Of a stretch of 64,000 nt of DNA, positions 32,294 to 43,387 are shown piece after piece. Under the pieces are notes generated by a model that searched no databases, was not told the DNA's origin, and saw only the letters and a list, made by a program, of their open reading frames with translations. The position numbers were made by a program, and so were the translations under genes. Origin of the DNA: Basidiobolus meristosporus CBS 931.73 (Eukaryota > Basidiobolomycota > Basidiobolomycetes > Basidiobolales > Basidiobolaceae); the NCBI GenBank assembly GCA_002104905.1, contig MCFE01000174.1:79068-143067 (forward strand), given 5' to 3'. The number at the start of each line of letters is the position of its first letter. Positions within the stretch are counted from its first letter, which is position 1.

Positions 32294-33765
32294 TCACTCT
32301 AGGTCACTTGCTTCACTCTGTTCCTCATCGGACATCTCGCTCTCCTCCACAGCATCAGAGTCGTCCTCCGATGTCTCTGACTCTTGGTCGTCGTCAAGAA
32401 AGGAGAAGTCCATCTTTTCGGTTGTCTAGATGAGAGGTGAGAAAGGTCAGCAGACTGGTGTATTGGTGATCGCCAGCTCCACCAACCTGGCTCGCAGAGC
32501 TGCTCGGCGTCTGCGTGTTTCTGCGGCTGGCCCGTGTTCGTCGTCCGAATTTTTCCTCCTCCTCGATAATGTTCTCTTTACTTAAACCTAAAAATAGATG
32601 AACCCTGTGGCTATTGGTTCGTCGGAGTAAAATGATGAACTTACTCTCTCGCTCAGCCCGTAACTCACGTGCCGCCTGGATTTTCTTGCATTTCTCGATG
32701 GTCGGACGTCCTGGAGGAATGTTAGACCGGTACGTGTCCATGGCCAGCTGGGCCAAGAGTACGCCGATGCCTTACTTACCGGACATGCCCAGCTCCGCAA
32801 GAATCTCCTTCAGCTTCTTGATTTGTTGTTTAGGCTGGTCCTCAATACCCTTAAATTCTCTGAACCTACACCATGGCATCCCTTAGCAGTCTACTTCCCA
32901 ATGATAGTGTGAAGAAACAACCGCAAATACCACATCTTTCTGACGCCGCATTTCCCAATGTACATTTTTAGATTCTTGATCGTTTCTTGATCTTTTTCCT
33001 ACACGAAGTCAGAAAATTCGTGAGCCCCCGTTACATAGACGCTGCGTGTAGTTGCGCTGGATTCCTACCGATATGGAGGTGGTACTATTTTGTGTTGTTG
33101 CGGGCTTCTTATTGGTCTTGGATGGCTTCTTGGATGGCTTCGTGGGGGAGAAATCCTCCACTTCGCTGGTTCCAGACTCCTGTGTGTCCTCGTGCACCTC
33201 TGGGCTGTTTTGAGACTCGGTTAGTTTATCAGGAGAGGAGCTGTGAGGATCTTCCTTTTGCTCCGCCGCCGTCTCTTCAGGTTCCAGGGTAGCCACAGGG
33301 TCGTTCTCCTCGTCGCTGTCTTCGATTATAGCCCCGCGTTTCTTGACTCGCTTGGGGACCACCTCAGGTTCAGAGGGTTGTGCTTTACGTTTCGGTAGGT
33401 TGGTGTCCGGCACGGAGGAATCTGCGGTCTGGAGAACCTCTGACTACATTCATGATGTCAGAAAACAATAGAAGTGTCGAACAAAGTGAAGCAACCAAAC
33501 ACCAACTGTGATGCGTTCCGAGATCTCCCGGATGTATTTTCGCCATTCCGAAGTTTCCAGGGCATCCTCTTCTAGCTCAAGATTGACTTGCAACTTGTTA
33601 CGAATTATACGAGGAGTAAGTACGCTGAGGTTTCGAGCAGGGTCGGCTCGTTAGTGAAACACGCTATGACCAACCAAAAGAATCATCCCGTACAAACCTT
33701 AGATCTCCGCCTCGGATAATTTTCTCACACTCTATGTTCAACTTTTCTTTTAAGTCTGAATTCAT
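32294..33765 (-). CDS. HIRIP3: HIRIP3-like histone chaperone (CHZ-type)
   Basis: Eight exons on the minus strand: 33765-33698, 33624-33507, 33443-33069, 32998-32931, 32865-32780, 32710-32645, 32587-32487 and 32425-32294. They give 337 residues, and all seven introns are 57-73 nt GT-AG. Residues about 10-62 form a DEK-C-like helical domain (IIRGGDL, LTPRIIRNKLQ, EWRKYIREISERI). The middle (about 63-187) is acidic and Lys/Pro-rich. The C-terminal core KNLKMYIGKCGVRKMWFREF...LKEILAELGMSGRPTIEKC is the diagnostic HIRIP3 domain, followed by NIIEEEEKFGRRTR and a strongly acidic tail. From family knowledge, this protein binds H2A-H2B and HIRA in the nucleus. The acidic tail fits histone binding. It is divergent from CDC27 across a 613-bp gap. 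Confidence 0.85.
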
Positions 33766-34378
33766 ATTCCCGAGATGCACGAGCTGGCTCAAGTCAAAAC
33801 GTGTAGGTAGACTTGGATAACTAACGCTTTATTTTCCTGTCAATGGAATCAGGCTTGGGATCCAATCAGATCTCAGCTATTTGTGATAAATAATCAACAA
33901 CCCACCCATTTCAGAGCTGAATTCCAGTACGTACTGTGGACGGTCGGCACCCAAATGCCCAATGTTATTGGATTTGGATTGCTCTTAATTGCTGGAATGT
34001 CCCGAGTTGTCCCGTAAACAACCATCTTATCGTGACTGTCCATGGCAATTAATCCACAGCAACTATAATTATTGGCATCATATATATAGGATCATTGGAT
34101 GCGAAAATCGGGCCATCTCAGTCACTGTTGTGTGAATTGGACGGACCAATAACAGGCCGCCTATGGTGTTTATGCTTCAACTAGAGGGAGAAAACAAACA
34201 ATTGGGACTGACAGGTCGAAATCACTATTTATGTGGAGGGGGGTTCGTTGGAGGATTACATCGTTCCTCGGAGTGTCATCTTTTGAAAGCGCCACCATTT
34301 CCTTTTGGCATATCTGACTTGGCCGTAGACCACCCCGCTATCTTGGCAACCCTTTCATTGGTTTCTTCCTGCTACAGA
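33766..34378. promoter_or_regulatory. Shared divergent promoter region HIRIP3-like / CDC27
   Basis: The 613-bp region separates two start codons on opposite strands. A TATATATAG run lies at 34081-34089, on the CDC27 side. No other element can be assigned by eye. Confidence 0.5.
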
Positions 34379-37074
34379 ATGTCCACGTCCCCTGCTGCAG
34401 TTGCACAGCTCAAGTCCTTGGTTTGGTATCACTTGGACCAAGACCTGATAGAGAATGCCACCTTTTTTGCCGAGCGTCTGTACGCGTACACAGCTCTAGA
34501 CGAGGAATCACAATATCTTCTGGCCAAGTGTTTAGTTCGATGCAAGAGATACAGCAGGGCGTATCATATTTTGCGCAACCCAACCACCTATTTCGCTCGA
34601 TTTCTGCTCGCCAAATGCTGTATACATCTAGGCCAGTTGGAGGAGGCTGAGAAGCTGCTACTCTCTCTTTTGGAGGACAAGAGCATTCATTACGAGAAGA
34701 TAAATATAGGTAGGGTTGACTATGCTTGTGACACCTGTGTCGGTTGACGTTGCTTGACTGACCGGTTGGTTGCTTTTTCAGGCTGGGTTGGCCCCCACGA
34801 GCGGTTCCATCGCCCAGATAGAAGTGCAGTGCATTTTCATCTTGGTTCGGTGTACAGGTAGGCGGATCCAACGTTTCTGCGTCATGTGATGGTGCTAACG
34901 AGTCCGTACGGAAAACATTAGAAAAACAGAGCGTCTGGTAGAGGCGACGAAGCATTTCTCTACCTGCCTAGAGCTCAATCCATTCCAGTGGGCCGCTTTC
35001 GAGGCGCTTTCTTCTTCCAGCAAGGGTATGTTGAAAATTTGGTCACTGCAACTTACGGACAGCCTAATAACATGCAACCCAGGGAGTGGTATCGATATCA
35101 ACTTCATTTTCGATCCGAACAAAGCCCATCAGATTATTAAACGCTTTGCTAACACTGCACCCACCCACAACCATGACCTCAGCCTGGCCAAGTCAGTTCC
35201 TGCGATAGCCACAACCGTCCAACCTAGAGCCTCGCTCCTGACTGGCCAGGAAAATGAAGAGAAGGTATGATCTCTCCCGGCTCGTATACTGCATTGGATC
35301 CAAGTAACGTTTTGTGTCCAGACAGTTAGACTTGCCTATTGCTGCTCTCCGATGTTAGAAAAGAACCATGTAGCCAGACTAGAAATCGAGAGAATAGATT
35401 CACCATTCCTTTCGTATCCACTATCATCACCCACTAGATTGAGACAGGCCCTTAAGCTAATCAAGCACAAGAACAGCATCAGCATCACGAGAACATACAC
35501 AGTAAGCTCTTTGGTATGCGTTGTCAATCTCCAGTACTCATCTAGATGCTCCTATAGGAAAACAGCCCAACCACCGCCACACAACGAGCAAAGCGAGCTC
35601 GATTTGAGAGCACGAAGTGGTCGAATAAGGCTGAAGTAGAGAAAAGAATCAAAATCGAGATGGTATGCAATCCGAGCCACTCCTTCGTCCTATACGCTTT
35701 ATTAATGACCGCCCTTAGATCACTCCATCGCGGGATGATGGAATCACAAGAACCGAGTCCAGCAAGTCATGCCTGGAGGAGCTTGCTCAAAGAAAAGGCA
35801 CCGCCACCATCATCGAGCTATTACGCAAAATCGGGCAATCGGTCGTGTATCTACAGGCCTACAACTGCCCCAAAGCCCTGGAAACTTTTGCATTACTCCC
35901 CACCTCGCAGTTTAACACGGGGTGGGTACTCGCCCGCGTCGGAAGAGCCTATTTCGAACTGGCCAAGTACAAAGAGGTGAGCAAGCGTCCTTTAACCCCT
36001 CAGTATCCTCACCCCGACTAAGCTTGTTTCCTGTTAGGCCAAAGAAAAATTCGAGCAAATGAGACAACTTGAGCCTCATCGCTTGGATGGTCTTGAGATC
36101 TACTCGACCACTTTGTGGCATTTGAAAGAGGCGGTGGCCCTTAGCCACGTTAGTCGCGAGTTGACGGCGATGGACAAGGATTCTCCACAGGCCTGGCTGG
36201 CTTCCGGCAATTGCTATAGTCTAGAACAAGATCATAAATCGGCAATTCGAAGCTTCAAGCGGGCTATTCAACTGGATCCCAACATGGCCTATGGCCATAC
36301 ATTGTGCGGGCACGAGTACATTGCAGTAGAGGATTACGATAATGCCATGGTTCACTTCAGGAGCGCCCTTCGCTTAGATCCGAACCATTACAACGCCTGG
36401 TAAGTGATGCCCCGGAATAACCACCCTCGGTCCCGGATTCACTCATCATTGCGGTTAGGTATGGCATGGGCATCATCGCCTTGAAAACAGACAACCTTCC
36501 CACGGCCAAATACTACTTCTCCAAAGCGGTGGGCATCAACCCGACGAATCACGTTCTGCTCTGTTGCGTTGGCACGGTAGGTTCACCCACGTCACGATTC
36601 AAGTGGATGGCACTCGGATTAACCTATAACCAAACCCCTAGGTCTTGGAGAAATCTGGGAAAATGGCCGAGGCACTCCGATGGTATCAGGCTGCGCAGAA
36701 GCATAGCCCGGAAAGTCCAATCCCGAAACTGAAGACAGCGAAGGTGTTGATGACACTTGAAAGATACGAGGTAACTGAATTCCTGCTTGACATGACCACT
36801 GGGCTGGATCAGAGTCTGACCAAATTCGTAGGAAGCGCTTCCTCTGTTCCAGCATCTGAAGGAGATATATCCTCAGGAGGCGGGAATCCGTTTTCTTATG
36901 GGCCAGGCCCTCAAGAAGCTAGGTAACACCACTGACGCATTGATGGAGCTTACCAAGGCGCTCGACATGGATTGTAAGAATACCAATATCATAAGGAGCG
37001 CTATTGAAATGCTCCCGTCTAGGGAGATTGGTGTAGGCGATAGGTGCGAGGATGGAATGGTCAAGGTGTATTAG
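34379..37074 (+). CDS. CDC27: APC/C subunit 3 (CDC27), TPR protein
   Basis: Eleven exons: 34379-34709, 34782-34857, 34922-35025, 35083-35264, 35322-35501, 35558-35662, 35719-35976, 36038-36399, 36459-36576, 36642-36770 and 36832-37074. They give 695 residues, and every phase closes. The start at MSTSPAAVAQ aligns with the usual CDC27 N-terminus; an upstream in-frame ATG at 34163 would add 72 unrelated residues. The N-terminal TPRs (about 1-175) include NATFFAERLYAY and LLAKCLVRCKRYSRAYHIL. A basic, Ser/Thr-rich loop (about 190-320) is shorter than in animals. The C-terminal TPR superhelix (about 330-650) has IYSTTLWHLKEAVALS, SPQAWLASGNCYSLE and DPNMAYGHTLCGHEY. In the anaphase-promoting ubiquitin ligase this subunit binds the IR tails of CDC20/CDH1. 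A likely poly(A) signal is at 37304-37309. Confidence 0.95.
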
Positions 37075-37915
37075 CTTGTAGATTGGTGCGAGGATTTTGG
37101 TTCAAGTGTAGTGTTTTTTGGCTTCTCATCTCATTTCGGTTGGGATATGTATATAATCTTGTCATTTACTCCATTTTGGTTGCACTGGCCCTGCTTTCGT
37201 CCCCTGCGCATGTCCACTTTCCCATTCTGTGTATATTGTCTTCTGGATTCCATTCACTTGTGCCGTATGTGCCATGAATCTAAACCAGACTGTAGATTGC
37301 TATAATAAACAGCGATGACATGAGAGCGCGGACTTCCAGTGTTGACCTGGCCTTCATCACGTGACAAACAAGGTACCCCTCACGCCCGGATTTCCTCTTA
37401 TGGGCCCGCCTGATTTTCCAGCCTAGGGGAATTGGGACTTTTCCAACCTCGATCGGCGTACCGTACCGCATAATTGGATATAAATCTAGCCTTGACGAAT
37501 ATGGGAAACCTTTTTCAGCTGAGCCAACAATATTCCCCGGCAAGGTTCAATATAGCAAAGTGTCAGCTTATGACACCCCGAGGAGGTTTGTGATACGTGA
37601 CGTCGATGGCGTATCCAAATTCATCTATTGATAGCAGGAACACGAGGGAACAGGAACAAATCGTCGATTGATTCAATGGGTAGCTTTAGATACCGGGGGG
37701 ATTCAATGGCGAGCCAACGGTTGCATAGGCGCTAGTCTTCTTGAGAACTGTCTAAAAGTACAACGGAGAGTGTTCATTGATGCGCATTACCTCGGTATAG
37801 GCCCAAGGATTAACATCTACCAAGTATAATGGATGGAATAAGTGGATTTCCACCACATAACTACATCGGCGCAGCCTTTAATTGTTCCCTAGCCAGAATA
37901 GGCATCTGGAATTCA
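37075..37915. other. Intergenic; 3' region of CDC27
   Basis: It contains AATAAA at 37304-37309, 230 bp beyond the CDC27 stop. No gene seen. Confidence 0.55.
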
Positions 37916-38545
37916 TCACCAACTATGACATTCCGGTCGAGTAAATCATTTGCAGTGAATCGATCAACAGAGCTTCGTGCATTAATATAACTAACCGTAA
38001 ACTCGCTGTGATCAGCCACCGTTTCAACGGGTTATCAAGAAGGTTCTGGTCGTCATCTGCTGTGAAGGTGCAGCTATAGTGGGCTGCTACGACGTTGCAT
38101 TGTCGCCCGGGTACCTGTGGTTGGGCCCAAATCCTAAACGAGCTTAACCTGATGGTTTCGCGCCGCACAGCCTCTTGCGATAAGCTTAAGCTACATCTCC
38201 ATGGCGGAGATCATGGTTTTGCCTGGCCAATCAGGCACATTTTCCTTGACAGCAACCTCGACCACATACTCTGAAGGACTGTGAACTGTCTTTTCGGGAT
38301 GATTGATACATATTCCAATGAGGATATATGAGATGCAAGTGCTGCCATGTGAACTGCCTTGAGTCACCGAGCCCAGCATAGAGCACCATGGGTGCACGCT
38401 GCCCGGTCCCCGAGGATTGCGATACTCTATGGTGGGACCCCATAGGTTGCAAGTGTCTATGCCAAAATGAATCCTGCAACTACATAAACAACAGTACACC
38501 TATTGACCTGAATGGCAACAGCCAAACAGATACAAAGGACAACAT
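37916..38545 (-). CDS. Putative small secreted protein (tentative gene model)
   Basis: A four-exon minus-strand model (38545-38500, 38456-38195, 38148-37996, 37922-37916) yields 155 residues. It starts with a short hydrophobic leader (MLSFVSVWLLPF) and then a Cys-containing region (TCNLWGP, HPWCSMLG, STCISYILIGICI, RQCNVV, YSCTFTAD). The frames close only if introns of 43, 46 and 73 nt are removed. The first two are shorter than any intron in the recognised genes (54-88 nt), so the model is weak. The opposite strand has an overlapping frame (38388-38648) that is a rival. I recognise no family. At most one of the two is likely to be real. Confidence 0.3.
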
Positions 38546-38648
38546 TCCCGCGAATCCAAAGGATAGTGCCAATACCTCTTCCGGTATTTCTGCCTCTTTG
38601 CGGGTCTCATTAATCCCTCTACTTGGCCTACTAAACGGCCATTGGTAA
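38388..38648 (+). CDS. Rival reading: Cys-rich peptide with hydrophobic C-terminus
   Basis: An 86-codon frame has clustered cysteines (ARCPVPEDC, CKCLCQNESC), possible N-glycosylation sites (NES, NNS) and a Ser-rich then hydrophobic end (SLIPLLGLLNGHW) that resembles a GPI-attachment tail. It has no signal peptide of its own; an upstream exon would be needed, and none is obvious. It overlaps the minus-strand model at 37916-38545 in antisense. Confidence 0.3.
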   Translation: MGARCPVPEDCDTLWWDPIGCKCLCQNESCNYINNSTPIDLNGNSQTDTKDNIPANPKDSANTSSGISASLRVSLIPLLGLLNGHW

Positions 38649-38978
38649 GCCACCATTGTAGAATTTGGGACACGCTCGTATAGCCTCGATGCGTATTCCT
38701 TGACCACTACCTTCATGATTAGTACCTTATGGTCATTCAGTCAATAAATATCGAGATTCGAAAACGAGTTCAATGGGTGATTTAGTACTTTCCCAATAGT
38801 GGATCATCATTCGGCGCTGATGACTTAATTAATCAGTTTAAATTGATGAATAGTTGGGCAAAGTTATCATACACACGTGAGGGTGGACCAGCTATTGACT
38901 TGCCAAATAAATCAGACCAAGCAAGCTTCAACACCTCGAAGCATTCCACTGCAACACACACCAAAACCACTGTTCACC

Positions 38979-40799
38979 ATGTCGGAGGAAGACCTAAAAG
39001 AATGGAGGGCCTCTCGTCAGACCTTTTCAGAGAACATCCGGGAGAAAATTCGGAAGCGTAATTTAATCGGTTCGTCGCAAGCAGCCGACGAGGAGGAGAC
39101 GGAGTCGCCGTGGAAACTGGAACGGACCAGTACACATCAGAGTGGCAACCTACCTGAATACAGCATACGACCGAAATCTACCTTGAAAAATCTGAAATAC
39201 ATCACAAGCTCTATTGAATCCGGAGATCTGGTAACCCTTCGCTTACTTTGTCACCTAACCTATAGATCCATCTCTACACACACACTTTACAAGTAAGAAG
39301 TTGACCCGGGTTTCATAGGAAGACCGAATGGCCAACGTCTACAACGATTATGCACAGCATTTCATTGATACTAGCAAACGACCCCAAAACTTTGTTCGTG
39401 ACGCGGGCCTGTCGCAGCGCTTCGATGAGTCAGTTGAGTGTATGGGAAGTTCAATTGCAACATGCCGCTCAAACAACCGTCGTTTAATCTAGATACCCCA
39501 AGCTCAAAGAACTGGCCAAGCTGAAAAACCAACTGGTCGCAGAGCGGGCGACCCCGCCTATGTATCTACAGGCGGACTTGAGAACTTACGACCTACGTCT
39601 TTTGGACACGAAATTCGATGTGATCCTGATCGACCCGCCGCTCGAAGAGTAAGTCCGGATTTTTCTGCCACCGCGCCACGCCCCGCGCACGCTGACCTTT
39701 TCAAAGATATTGCCGTCGGTCCCCTATGATTGCTGGCACGAACCGAGACTTCTGGACATACGAAGAACTAATATCCTTTCTGCGAAGTTCTGCTTGTCCC
39801 GTCAATGGGCCACATTTGTTCACCGTATGCCTTAACACACATCTAAGCGAGCCTCCGCATTGAAGAGATCGCCGCCAACCCATCGTTCATCTTCATATGG
39901 TCGGGGAGTGCCGAGGGGCTTGACCTCGGTAGAAGGCTGCTCTCCAAGTGGGGCTATCGTAGATGCGAAGATATCGTTTGGACCAAAACGAACCGAACCT
40001 GGGAGGTATGTGATTAAGCTACGCAGGCCTTCGATCTGGATGGATGACTCAACTAGTCCCCAGGGAAGCCGCTTTGTCGAAGGGAAGTCCGTTTTTCAAC
40101 ACACGAAGGAGCATTGCTTAATGGGCATCAAGGGAACGGTGCGCAGAAGCACCGACGGGCATTTCATCCACTGCAATGTCGATACGGACATCATCATCTC
40201 CGAGGAGCCCTCTCATGGAAGTAAGTTGCGCTAAACAACGCTGCCTCATCTCTCCCGAGTTGATGTCCATTCAATGCTAGGTACGGCCAAACCCGAGGAG
40301 ATCTATCACATTATAGAGCATTTCTGTTTGGGCAGACGTAGACTTGAGCTCTTTGGAGAGGTAATACATCAGCATAACGTGACATCGGATCGAATCTCAC
40401 ACCGGAATGCTTCCGTAGAACCACAACATCCGACCTGGCTGGGTCACGGTGGGGCAACGCATCACTGGCTCCAACTACAACTCGACCAAGTTTAACTCCT
40501 ACTTCGCCGGCACCAACGGGCACTTGCTTGGCGGCACTCCAGGTAATCTTCACGCTGGGCATGGCATAAGCTTGTATCTCACCGGAACCTTAACCATCCC
40601 TCGTCCAGAAATCGAGTCCCTTCGGCCACGCTCACCGCCACCTCGAGATGGCTCCAACAAGTCAACCCCAAAGAAAAAGATGAATAACAACATGAATCCC
40701 CCCGGGAACCCGAAATACAACATCTCCCCATCAAACCACCCGGGCTTCAAGAACAGCCCTGGAGGGATGAATCGACCCTATGGTGGGTCCAGGTGGTAG
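38979..40799 (+). CDS. METTL14: METTL14/KAR4-like MT-A70 protein
   Basis: Nine exons: 38979-39230, 39319-39428, 39493-39648, 39707-39786, 39848-40005, 40064-40220, 40281-40360, 40419-40542 and 40609-40799. They give 435 residues. The MT-A70 region (about 85-390) carries METTL14 text: [102 protein letters not shown]14 is the RNA-binding, non-catalytic partner of METTL3 in nuclear m6A writing; the yeast relative is Kar4. At the loop where METTL14 has EPPL and METTL3 has DPPW, this protein has DPPL (about residues 168-171). The RGG tail of animal METTL14 is replaced by an Asn/Pro/Gly/Lys-rich tail. Intron 4 uses a weak donor (GTTCTG). Poly(A) signal AATAAA is at 40965-40970. Confidence 0.9.
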
Positions 40800-41197
40800 G
40801 TAGCACGCCACCGCTGCTCTACATTATGTGCACTTTCCCCTTTACCTTGTTTTTCATGGATGGTGCTGCATTGATGGTAGGTATCTCCCTCTGAAATGCC
40901 ATGGAATCGATTCAAGAAGCCCATGTATATTATCTCGAAGTGGGTTACTCTTCATTTTGATTTTAATAAACGCTAACGAAACCTCAGTCTGGCTGAGCAA
41001 TGAGAGGGGGGTCGACATGGGAGGGAAGGTTTGGCGCACTGTGATGTTTCAATGAGCATAGGAAACATTGACTGGTGATCTTATTTACAGGCAGAGCGTG
41101 AGCTAAGCTGGGTGTGTTCGCATGTGTATAAATACAAGAAGATGCACAGACAGCCCATCAACTGTGCAGTAGATTATGCTTGGCGGACAGCGTAGGC
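40800..41197. other. Convergent 3' region METTL14-like / RSPRY1-like
   Basis: This 398-bp stretch lies between two convergent genes. AATAAA at 40965-40970 fits the METTL14-like transcript. No gene seen. Confidence 0.6.
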
Positions 41198-43387
41198 CTA
41201 CGCTGTGCTAGCACTTTCTACAAGATTGCTTGGGCCCTTCATATCCGCCTCTACCAGAGCGACTCTTTCATTAATAGGGGTTCTACAAAATGGACAACTA
41301 GCAATAAGAATAGCGCATAGGGAACAGAGTCCGTCGTGTTTACAAGGGTATAGGGTGACCGTTGAGTGACCATCAAAGCATATTGAACAAGGGTTGGCAT
41401 GGTCGCTGTAGTCAGGCGTGGCGGCTTCTTGAGACGAACGGAGTTCCGAATCCAGCTTGGGATATACACTGGTGAGATAAAGACACTCCGGCAGTCTCCC
41501 ATAGTCGTTGAATGCTCGGAAAGGCTGGTCTGGTGGGTACCTTTGAGACGAGAGGACAGCGTGTTAATATTCTCGAGGTCCCCTGACGAAGCAATGAAGC
41601 ATTACCTGAAAGGATCTTTGCCAAAATTGACATTCACCTGTTGGAAGGAAGTGAGCGAAATGGCCGGATAGAAGCCACCCTCCTCCTCAAATCGCAGCAG
41701 CTGTCGGGCACTAAACTCGAAGGCGGAGCCCAGGTCCTCCCCGTTGAGGAAGAATCGGATCACGCCGTAATCCATATCCAGAAAGATGCCTAGTATGTCT
41801 CCCTCAGTCCACGAATTTGCACCACCGTACGGAATAGGATATCCTTCTGACTGATATTCATAAATGGATTAGATGGCAAATTTCCTGGGAACTTTGTGGT
41901 TGTGATCGGGATGCTTACCCATGCCAGCTTCCTTCGCCCATCGAATGCAAACGAGTGGTCGTCGTCCCCTACTCCGACCCCTTCTTCAGGTCGAAAGGCC
42001 GTATACTTGGTTGCCCACCCGATTTGCATGATTCCGGCGGTCAGCAATTGCACCTCGTAGTACCAGGTTCCCTCTTTCGCACACATCGTTCCTCTAACCG
42101 ATTCGAAGGTGGTGCTATCATTTCGAATCTAAAATCGCCCGTCCGTTTAGCCAAGCTCCGTGCAATGAGCACATGCATAGCAAGCCAGCCATCTCTTACC
42201 TCTAACCCAGTGGGAAGCCACTTCAGTCGTGGCGTCGCATCCAGCCAGTTCAACGTAACATTTACCCCGTCTAGTGCCTCTCTAGTATCCCGAAGATCTT
42301 GATCTTGGTAACGAAGTAGGATTTCGCGGTCAGCTAAGAAATCGGTTACAAACTGACCATAACACCGCTCGACTCTTCTGCAATATATTCATACACATAC
42401 CAAATGCATGGCGTAGCGACCAGGGGGCGCACAAGTCCAACTCACGGAAGCAATGATCTGTTAGGTTGTAACTGTCATGAGATGGCTTGGTCTGTCTCTT
42501 CGCCACATCGCAGACATGCTTGACAACATCTGATCTTAGAATTTTGGCTTTATTGTCACCTACAAGCCGGTTAGAGGTGGCAAATTCTCGGAGTAGTGTG
42601 TGGAGCAAGAGGTTTACCTGTCATGGAAAATTTCTCTAACGCGATCAGGGAAGCAAGCTTGACTTTCTCGTTGTCATCCAGCAATCCTTGAATCAAACTG
42701 TCCAGGACTTCTTCTGTGAATATCATGGCGCTCACTTTCCCTAGAAAACGGCTCAGCATCGCATCCTTTGAAAACATCTCCATGGAAACAACCATACCTG
42801 CAAGGCGCTCGGCCAACACGCTCCATACAATGTAGGCGTTGATTCTGTATCTTTCACGAAGATGTGGTCTAAATAGTGGGGCTGGGACGAGACTCGTTAC
42901 TTTTGATGGAGGCTTGACTATATTATTCCGTTTACTTACTGGTTCTAGTTTTTTGAAGTAGGTAGTAATTGATCCTATGAGCTGTCCTAACAGAGGGTAG
43001 AGCTGCAAGTTCTACGATAGATAGCAGGTCAGTACGTAGGATGAGTAGTAAAAAACTATGAGCTTGCGGTAATCACCAATTATGTGACATAGGAAGGCTG
43101 AGGACAAAGGGTCCTCCTCTTCTAGTACCTCTACCATGGTGAGAACAATCTCAATGAATTCGTTTTCTACAGAAGGCACCTGGTTACGGGAATTTTCAAC
43201 AGAGGCTCCAAAACGATTGTGGCTTACCATCCTGAGACAGAGCAATGAGGATGTCGGTGGCTTCGGAGAGCGCCTCTTTTTCGCTCTCGGGATTCATGCT
43301 TTTGCATGCCTCCTTAATTAAACGGACGTAACGAGTCCGCATGAACGAACCAATTAGGGATCCACTCAATAACCGACGAAGTCCCAT
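41198..43387 (-). CDS. RSPRY1: RSPRY1-like RING and SPRY domain protein
   Basis: Nine exons (minus): 43387-43228, 43166-43077, 43011-42940, 42881-42618, 42559-42401, 42333-42200, 42128-41919, 41850-41606 and 41540-41198. They give 558 residues, and all introns are 58-71 nt GT-AG. The N-terminal half is a helical repeat-like region (VLEEEDPLSSAFL, VWSVLAERLAGM, ASLIALEKFSMTG) that matches the animal RSPRY1 layout. A SPRY/B30.2 domain spans about 300-470 (EGTWYYEVQLLTAGIMQIGWAT, GVGDDDHSFAFDG, FFLNGEDLG, YPAISL). A C-terminal C3HC4 RING spans about 495-535 (CSICFDG, PCKHDGLCSLC, SCPFCRTPI). The family is a presumed E3 ubiquitin ligase, and the RING ligands here are complete. Its length is close to the animal protein (about 576). 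The N-terminal extension that carries a signal sequence in animals is absent. Confidence 0.88.

Noticed and set aside
34163-34378. N-terminal extension of CDC27 from an upstream in-frame ATG
   Set aside because: The 72 extra residues do not resemble CDC27; the family N-terminus starts at 34379.
37973-38195. Mini-introns of 21-23 nt in the small secreted gene model
   Set aside because: They restore reading frames in places, but no recognised gene here has an intron under 54 nt, so they are more likely chance.
43008-43012. Alternative reading of RSPRY1 exon 3 in the frame NLQLYPLLGQ
   Set aside because: The neighbouring splice phases only close in the frame ELAALPSVRT, with canonical 58- and 65-nt introns on both sides.
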